NCBI RefSeq assembly: GCF_024718545.1
Contig: NZ_JAMXDB010000002.1
Coordinates: 56,614 to 120,613 of the forward strand
Source of the DNA: Weissella fangxianensis
GTDB taxonomy: Bacteria > Bacillota > Bacilli > Lactobacillales > Lactobacillaceae
Direction of reading: 5' to 3'
DNA length: 64,000 bases
Shown here: piece after piece, positions 63,926-64,000 of the stretch
Layout: every line of letters starts with the position of its first letter
Numbering within the stretch: the first letter of the stretch is position 1
Notes under the pieces: generated by a model
What the model saw: only the letters and a program-made list of their open reading frames with translations
Told to the model about the DNA's origin: nothing
The model's database searches: none
Program-made: the position numbers and the translations under genes

Positions 63926-64000
63926 ATGTTTTCAAAAGAAGTACAAATTGAAGCTGTCACAATGTATCTACAAGGTATTCCGCCTTATAAAATACGGAAA
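63926..64000 (+). CDS. transposase N-terminus (OrfA-like), cut by window edge
   Basis: 25 codons are visible: MFSKEVQIEAVTMYLQG and then IPPYKIRK, the helix-turn-helix start typical of IS3-type OrfA and related transposases (Tnp of the form x-AV-x-x-YL-x-G). No ribosome site is obvious since the hairpin occupies that position. It is incomplete, so the family is provisional. Confidence 0.65.
   Translation, partial: MFSKEVQIEAVTMYLQGIPPYKIRK

Larger units (their letters stand above)
63871..64000 (+). mobile_element. left part of an insertion sequence, probably IS3-like
   Basis: Begins near TTTTGAACTGAACCCC, carries a hairpin and the transposase start and runs off the window. No right end is visible. 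The inverted repeat boundary cannot be fixed. Confidence 0.6.

Overview
The window looks like chromosomal DNA of an AT-rich, low-GC Gram-positive lactic acid bacterium, most likely of the Leuconostoc/Weissella branch. This placement is inferred from gene content: pyruvate oxidase, a GlpK-GlpO-TpiA-aquaporin glycerol operon, a LacS transporter with a fused IIA domain, EstA-type esterase, small-subunit-type RpiR/MurR control, sortase, strong AGGAGG ribosome sites and many CcpA (cre) sites. No rRNA genes, prophage or CRISPR array were seen.

Layout. 1-13 kb: end of a PAP2 phosphatase gene, two RNA methyltransferases, an MFS exporter, a block of four redox/detoxification genes bounded by an exact 24-bp inverted repeat, a membrane protein with a DUF4767-like domain, a nucleotidase-aldolase pair and a membrane-anchored permuted NlpC/P60-like protein. 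12-20 kb: pyruvate oxidase and a divergent N-acetylmuramic acid operon (murQ, PTS IIBCA, murR), both with cre sites, then sstT. 20-24 kb: metK behind a divergent S-box riboswitch, and a coiled-coil DUF2325 protein. 24-32 kb: an oligosaccharide ABC importer with a GH2 glycosidase and, divergently, an ArsR-type regulator with a large extra domain plus an esterase. 32-40 kb: aldehyde dehydrogenase, DJ-1-like protein, HxlR regulator, and a lacS-GH42 operon facing a LacI regulator.

40.2-44.5 kb is the least familiar block: a TetR-type regulator divergent from three genes, one of unknown family and two tandem CrtC/AttH lipocalin-like proteins. It is bounded by two nearly identical terminator hairpins. 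44.5-57 kb: glycerol operon, small acidic protein, second DJ-1 paralog, sortase, aldo-keto reductase, rfbB, hydroxyacyl-CoA dehydrogenase, a PLP sulfur-amino-acid enzyme and a seven-tRNA operon. The sulfur gene has an untranslated leader encoding a 24-residue peptide with four Cys codons followed by a hairpin and an intrinsic terminator, which is the architecture of cysteine-sensing attenuation.

57-64 kb: a second 24-residue leader peptide, rich in Ile/Leu/Val, precedes mutually exclusive hairpins and a terminator in front of a transporter plus M20 dipeptidase. A paralogous transporter plus amidohydrolase follows on the other strand, so this region appears to be a peptide-scavenging island. 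The window ends with a MerR remnant, tRNA-Cys and the start of an insertion sequence whose leader hairpin is homologous to the hairpin downstream of metK.

Functionally, the window combines sugar and cell-wall scavenging, aerobic H2O2-forming metabolism (pyruvate oxidase, glycerol-phosphate oxidase) with peroxide defence, and amino-acid/peptide acquisition. Carbon control through CcpA is indicated at at least six promoters.
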